Assembly: GCF_019320115.1 (NCBI RefSeq)
Contig: NC_089582.1
Coordinates: 125,575,259-125,639,258, forward strand
DNA from: Miscanthus floridulus
Taxonomy: Eukaryota > Streptophyta > Magnoliopsida > Poales > Poaceae
Direction: 5' to 3'
Length of the DNA stretch: 64,000 nucleotides
Of the stretch, positions 58,950 through 64,000 are shown in pieces. The translations under genes were made by a program, and so were the position numbers. The notes beneath the pieces were generated by a model, which did no database searches, was not told the DNA's origin, and saw only the letters and a list, made by a program, of their open reading frames with translations. The stretch's first letter is position 1. Each line of letters opens with the position of its first letter.

Positions 58950-60446
58950 TGAAAGGTCCTAATGGCTAAAGGGCGATGAATAGCCTATTAAAATTTCTAC
59001 AACAACACTTAGCAAACTGGTTAGACAAATATGAGGTAAAGCGAGTGTTGCGCTAGCCTACTAAAAATGCAAGCCACCTACCACAATTCTAGTTTCTATA
59101 GTCTCTATCCACACAATGGCTATGTCACTGCAATAAGGTAGTGTGCTCTCAAAGGCTAACTAAAGAGCCACACTAACCAAACTAACAAACTCTCATGACT
59201 AGCTACACTAAAGAGCCACACTAACCAAACTAATAAACTCTCATGACTAGCCACACTAACCAAACTAGTTTGCGTTAATGTAAAAAGAGAGAGCAAGATG
59301 GTTATACTGTCGAGTCAAGGAATGAACCAATCAATTGCAAGAATGAATACCAATGAAGACCAATCATCTCAGAATCAAATGATGACACAATAATTTTTAC
59401 CAATGTTCACTTGCATGCCGACAGTCTAGTCCTTGTTGTGGTGATTCACTCACTTGGAGGTTCACGCGCTAATTGGCATTACACGCCAAACCCTCAATAG
59501 GGTGCCGCACAACCAACACAAGATGAGAATCACACAAGCCATGAGCAATTCACACCGGACGTGTCCGGACATACTAGACTGGATGCTCCCAGTGCCCGAT
59601 CAATTATTGCGCTAAAACCTAAGACTTGCTGGTTCACACCGAACGCGTCCGGTGTGGTGGCTGGACACGTCTGGTCGCTGCGTTCGATCGCTACATCCAG
59701 TCGCTGTCTGCAATCCTGCTTCAGGCTATATCACTTGACATGACGTTGAACAGTAACTCGTTAGCGTCCGGTCACTCCACTGAGCTAGAGTTCGGTCACC
59801 TTAGCAACTCTGCCCACGCTTGGCCAGTATACTAGACATGTTCAGTATCGATATCAAACGCGTCCGGTCACGTCAGGAACACTACCGTGTGAGACAGTAC
59901 CGGACACGTTCGGTACGCATGTCGGATGCTTCCGGTCACCCTATGACCAGCGCATTCAACTCCTTTTCAACTCTATCTCTTCACCCTATATCAAATGTGC
60001 CAACCACCAAGTGTATAACCTTGTGTGCATATGTTAGCATATTTTCACAAATGTTTTTAAGGGTGTTAGCACTCCACTAGATCCTAAATGCATATGCAAT
60101 GAGTTAGAACATCTAGTGGCACTTTGATAATCGCATTTTGTATGAGTTTCATCCCTCTTAATAGTACGGCTATCGATCCTAAATATGATCACACTCACTA
60201 AGTGTCTCGACCACCAAAATGAAAAAGCTCCTATCAAGTTTCACATTTTCCTTGAGCTTTTTGTTTTTCTCTTTCTTCTTTTCCAAGTCCAAGCATTTGA
60301 TCATCACCATGCCATCACCATCATCATGATTTTCACCATTGCTTCATCACTTGGAGTAGTGCTTCCTATCTTATAATCACTTTGATAAACTAGGTTAGCA
60401 CTTAGGGTTTCATCAATTCACCAAAACCAAACTAGAGCTTTCAACA
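58950..60446. mobile_element. SIRE-type copia solo LTR
   Basis: Begins TGAAAGGTCCTAATGGC and ends GAGCTTTCAACA. Carries hallmarks of the abundant Andropogoneae SIRE LTR: AATTGGCATTACACGCCAAA, repeated CGTCCGGTCA motifs, GGTTAGCACTTAGGG near the end. About 1.5 kb with an internal deletion. Boundaries are approximate and no clear 5-bp TSD was found, so truncation is possible. Inserted in LTR D'. Confidence 0.75.
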
Positions 60447-61323
60447 GGCCTTGGCCAAGCCAAGGCGGCTTGACCGACCCAACGCGATGGCGCGGCACGT
60501 GAGACACGACCAAGTGCATGGCATGGGGAGGCCACGCGGTGACTGCGCCCACGGTGCCAGACCGCTCGAACTATGACATGCTTGAATTTTAAAGCTTCAA
60601 CCATGACCCATCTAGCTCAGTTATGACCCAACCAACTCAGCCAAGCTAAAGATGGTACCTAAGGCTACTAGATGGAGCAAAATACTCGGACCAAGGCAGA
60701 CTAGAGAAGAAAATATGGGCATGCCAAGTTGGTGCTACCAACCGGCACCCAAGACCCTAGACTAGCTGTCCAAACATCATTTTCTAACTTTTTGTATCAA
60801 TTAATTGATGATCAAAACACATACCAACTAAACCAACCCCTATACCATTGAAAAGTACTCACTTTGATGCAACCCACTAAGGAAAAACATAATACTAAAG
60901 TTTAATCCAATTTTTAGAATTAAATTGCCAAAGTAACATTGACACTACCAACTTTTAGACTTAGAAGAATTTAAAGCTAAGGCTGACCTGAATTTCCAAT
61001 TCAAATTCTAAGCCCCTAAAAGTACTAATTAACAACCCATATTCTTGAAAAGCAAAGTTGCATTATCATCTACAAAGTTTGTACTTCAAACTTTATTTAG
61101 ACGTCACCTATATGTTTTATAGCGTTTTTGTTCAATAAAAATTAGTTAACATCTCTACTTGCTAACTTTATAAATCATGAATTAACTTTTCGTTTTACGA
61201 TTTTATGTCTCGTTTAAGTTGCAATGCTTTACCTATCCATTACACCATATGCAATATCACTTAAGTATGATGCTCATGACATATTTAGGAAGTGATTCAC
61301 TATGTAACACCGAGGGTGTTACA

Positions 61324-61771
61324 CGCTACTCGATAGCTTGACCATGCAGAAGTGAGAATGAAGTACGACATTGATCATGCAAAGTGGGATAGTTCAAACC
61401 ACAAGTGTTTGATGGTTATTAAGGGCTCCATTGAGGATCCAATAAGGGGTTCAATCCCAGAATGTACCACCGCCACTAAGTATCTCAAGAAGGTGAAGAG
61501 TCAGTTCACTGGCTCTTCAAAGGCTTATGCAAGCACTCTTATTAAGAAGTTAGTCAATGAGAAATACTCTGGTGGAGGGATTAGAGAGCACATTTTGAAG
61601 AAGAGCAACATGACATCTAAGCTCAAGCCAATGGACTTAGAGCTCAAGGATGAGTTCCTAATTCATTTGGTTTTTGCATCTTTGCCCAAAGAGTATGAGA
61701 CTTTTGTTGTTAATTATAACTTACAGCTAGATAAGTGGGACAATGAGAAGCTCATTGCCATATGTGTGTAA
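61324..61771 (+). pseudogene. Copia gag, distal part
   Basis: Resumption of the copia gag after solo LTR D'. After a stop (A-T-R-stop-L-D-H-A-E-V) it reads Y-D-I-D-H-A-K-W-D-S-S-N, G-S-S-K-A-Y-A-S-T-L-I, S-L-P-K-E-Y-E-T-F-V and ends at a TAA at 61769. Open 139 codons from 61352. Confidence 0.9.
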
Positions 61772-61816
61772 GAAGAGGAGGGGCCTAAGAGCTCACATGG
61801 CGACTCTATCAACCAT

Positions 61817-62425
61817 GTGAAGGAAAATAAAAACAAGAACTTTAACAACAAGAATGCTAAACCACAAGGGAAACCTCAGTGGGACAATAGCTCCTCTTCT
61901 AAGTCACAAGGAAAGGCCCCACAGAAAGATCACCATCAGAAATCCAACTATGTTCAAGTAGACAAGGACACCTACAGATGGTGCTACAAGACTAGACACG
62001 ACCAGAAAGATTGTCTAGAGTTCCTAAAGCACTTGATCAGAAAAGGTGAGGACATTATTACATTTGTAGATGAGTCCTTGTATTTAAGTTATGCAAAATC
62101 TACTTTATGGATGGATTCAAGTGCAACTATTCATGTTGCAAATTCATTACAGGGATTCCATATGAGGAGGACCCTGCAAAGAGGAGAAAGACACATTAAT
62201 GTGGCAAATGGAGTCAAAGCTGAAGTAGAAGCCATTGGAGAACTCCCATTAGAATTAAATGATGGCTTTGTACTTAAGCTTACATATGTCCTTTATGTAC
62301 CCTCTTTGCATAGAAACTTAATAAGTGTCTCACGTTTAGACCATGATGGATATGATTGTCATTTTGGTAATGGTCAATGTAAGATAATGTTTAGTCATAA
62401 GTGTGTTGATCTTACCTTCCGATAA
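61817..62425 (+). pseudogene. Copia gag zinc knuckle and protease region
   Basis: A Lys/Asn-rich linker is followed by a zinc knuckle at about 61975-62010 reading R-W-C-Y-K-T-R-H-D-Q-K-D-C: the first Cys of the CCHC motif is Arg. The protease active site at about 62110 reads W-M-D-S-S-A-T where copia has D-S-G-A-T. The typical H-V-A-N-S-L-Q-G-F and L-Y-V-P-S-L-x-R-N-L-I-S-V follow. Open 203 codons. Confidence 0.88.
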
Positions 62426-62640
62426 GACGAGCTTTATTTGTTATCACTTTGTGAGAATGTGAATGTTGTGAGCACTAAGAATGAGAATGTCTTCTCGTGT
62501 ATGAATGCAAGAAATAAGCGGAAGAGAGTTCATGATATATCATCAAAATTATGGCACTATCGTTTAGGCCATATTTCAAGAGGGAGAATAGAACGATTGA
62601 TTAAGAAATCAATTCTTCCGTCATTAGAATTTTAAGATTT
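62426..62640 (+). pseudogene. Copia GAG-pre-integrase domain
   Basis: L-W-H-Y-R-L-G-H-I-S followed (after a stop at 62633) by C-I-V-C, the HHCC-type zinc-binding unit in front of the copia integrase core. Confidence 0.82.
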
Positions 62641-63445
62641 AGAACAATGTATTGTTTGCATTAAAGGAAAGTATGTTAAGAAAATAAACAAAGAGCCAAA
62701 CGAAGCGCAGGAATTTTGAAAATAATTCACATAGATATCTATGGTCCTTTTCCTATAAAAAGTGTGGATGGTTATGATTCATTTATAACATTCACAGATA
62801 ATTATTCTCGCTATAGCTATATTTATCCAATTAAGGAAAGATCAGAAGCATTGGATAAATTTAAGATATTTAAGGTTGAAGTAGAAAATCAGCATAGTTT
62901 AAATATTAAGGTAGTAAGATCTGACCGTGGGGGGAGTACTACGGTCAACATACCCCATATGGCCAAGTTTTTAGACCTTTTGCAAAGTTCTTACAGAAAA
63001 ATGGCATAGTTGCCCAGTACTCTACTCCGGGCGAGCCTCAGCAGAATGGAGTAGCTGAAAGACGCAATCGTACATTAATGGATATGGTGAGAAGTATGAT
63101 AAGTTACTCCACTTTACTGATAAGTTTGTGGATGGAGGCGTTAAAAATTGCCATTCATGTTCTCAATCGAGTACCAAGTAAGTCGGTGCCCAAGACTCCA
63201 TATGAATTGTGAACAGGAAGGGAACCCTCACTTAATCACTTACATGTGTGGGGTTGTCCAGCTGAGGCTAAACTATTTAACCCAAATATTAGAAAGCTAG
63301 ACTCCAAGATAGTCAGTTGCTATTTCATTGGCTATCCAGATAAGTCAAAAGGTTATCGTTTCTACTGTCCTAACAGACATATGAAGTTTATGAAACAAGA
63401 CACATTGTGTTCTTGGAGGATGATACGGTCAGGGGGAGCATGGTA
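62641..63445 (+). pseudogene. Copia integrase core
   Basis: The DDE residues are all seen: I-H-I-D-I-Y-G-P-F near 62725, V-R-S-D-R-G-G near 62915, and Q-N-G-V-A-E-R-R-N at 63057-63059 for Glu. The C-terminal part has H-V-W-G-C-P-A-E-A and F-I-G-Y-P-D-K-S-K-G-Y-R. Frameshifts separate the pieces near 62960 and 63390. Confidence 0.88.
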
Positions 63446-64000
63446 GCGTGAGAAATTAACCTTGAGGAGAAGAGGGGATATGTGCCCACTCCGATGGTTT
63501 AGGAGCCATTTTTCTCGCTACCTGTTGCTGCTGCACCAACAGTACAGGACACTGTAGTGACAACACCTATTGTTAGTTCTCCCGTGGCAACAATGAATGA
63601 ACATGAGGAACATGTCCTTCAGGATCCTAAAGAACCCGTTGTCGCACATGAGAAAGAGCAACAACAGCCTCATATGGAACAAGCGCCAACTAATGAGGCC
63701 CCCAGAAGGTCTTAAAGAGTTAGAAAATCAGCCATTCCTGATGACTACAGAGTCTATGAATGTGAAAATTTTTAAATAGAGGGTGATCCCACCTCATTTA
63801 AAGAAGCCATGAGAAGCACTCACTCATCAAAGTGGTTTGAAGCCATGCAAGGTGAAATAAAATCAATGAGTACCAACGGTGTTTGGGACTTAGAAAGAAT
63901 TCCTAAAGGAGCCAATATAGTAGGCTGTAAATGGGTCTACAAAACTAAATATGACTCCAAAGGGAATGTGGAAAGATTTAAAGTGCAACTTGTGGCGAAA
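63446..64000 (+). pseudogene. Copia linker and start of reverse transcriptase, partial at edge
   Basis: Variable linker, then S-F-K-E-A-M near 63800, K-W-F-E-A-M, N-G-V-W-D-L, and G-C-K-W-V-Y-K-T-K at about 63930, the N-terminal block of copia RT. Continues beyond the window. Confidence 0.88.

Larger units (their letters stand above)
56390..61323 (-). mobile_element. Solo LTR D', remaining part
   Basis: Continuation of D' after element A. The region 56400-56810 matches 43390-43870 of LTR D in reverse complement. Its end (minus-strand start TGTAACACCCTCGG, plus 61310-61323) and the next 80 bp match the start of D (GTCATGAGCATCAT, TTGCATRTGG). TG...CA termini with a 5-bp flank repeat indicate an LTR, and the absence of internal genes indicates a solo LTR. 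With insertions (hAT MITE, SIRE-type LTR) removed, D' is about 4.2 kb. The TGTAACACC start and large size resemble Tekay/Del chromovirus LTRs; that assignment is inferred. Confidence 0.75.

Overview
The window is nuclear DNA from a grass, most likely a panicoid of the Andropogoneae (sorghum, sugarcane or Miscanthus type). This rests on an SBP-box gene closely resembling rice SPL13 and on retrotransposon families typical of that tribe, especially a SIRE-type copia LTR carrying CGTCCGGTCAC-like motifs. Only one host gene is recognisable; almost everything else is a deeply nested block of mobile elements.

Positions 1-3563 (minus strand) hold the 5' part of the SPL gene. Exon 1 (3563-3115) and the start of exon 2 (150-1) are separated by an intron of about 3 kb carrying microsatellites and MITEs. 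The gene continues off the left edge. Upstream of its start codon, at about 3725-5035, lies a probable gutted hAT-type transposon.

From 5361 to the right edge the sequence is a Russian-doll nest, resolved from matching LTR ends, target-site duplications (TSDs) and reading frames that resume across insertions. (1) A copia element starts at 5361 and is broken inside gag at 7130; it resumes at 61324 and runs off the window in reverse transcriptase. (2) Into it went a large solo LTR on the minus strand (D', 7131-8186 plus 56390-61323; TSD CACTA/CGCTA). (3) Into D' went gypsy/Tat element A (8187-56389; TSD ATACC/ATACA). (4) Into A went two further Tat elements: B (18908-34653, plus; perfect TSD GAAAC; both LTRs 1310 bp) and C (37432-53265, minus; TSD ACCAT/ACCGT; both LTRs 1937 bp), C landing inside A's antisense gene. 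(5) Into C's integrase went a second solo LTR of the same family as D' (D, 41388-44943; TSD ACCAG/ACCAA). D' also received a 276-bp hAT MITE with an 8-bp TSD (57394-57669) and a SIRE-type solo LTR (about 58950-60446).

A, B and C each show gag, protease, RT, RNase H and integrase in the order typical of gypsy elements, plus an extra gene on the opposite strand between integrase and the 3' LTR, as known for Tat-lineage elements. In B that antisense gene can be read as six exons with consensus-like splice sites. All element genes are decayed by stop codons, many of them TAG where the family has Gln (CAG). No tRNA, rRNA or CRISPR array was seen. The features most worth following up are the divergent SBP domain, the spliced antisense genes, and a small ORF conserved between the two copies of the large LTR.
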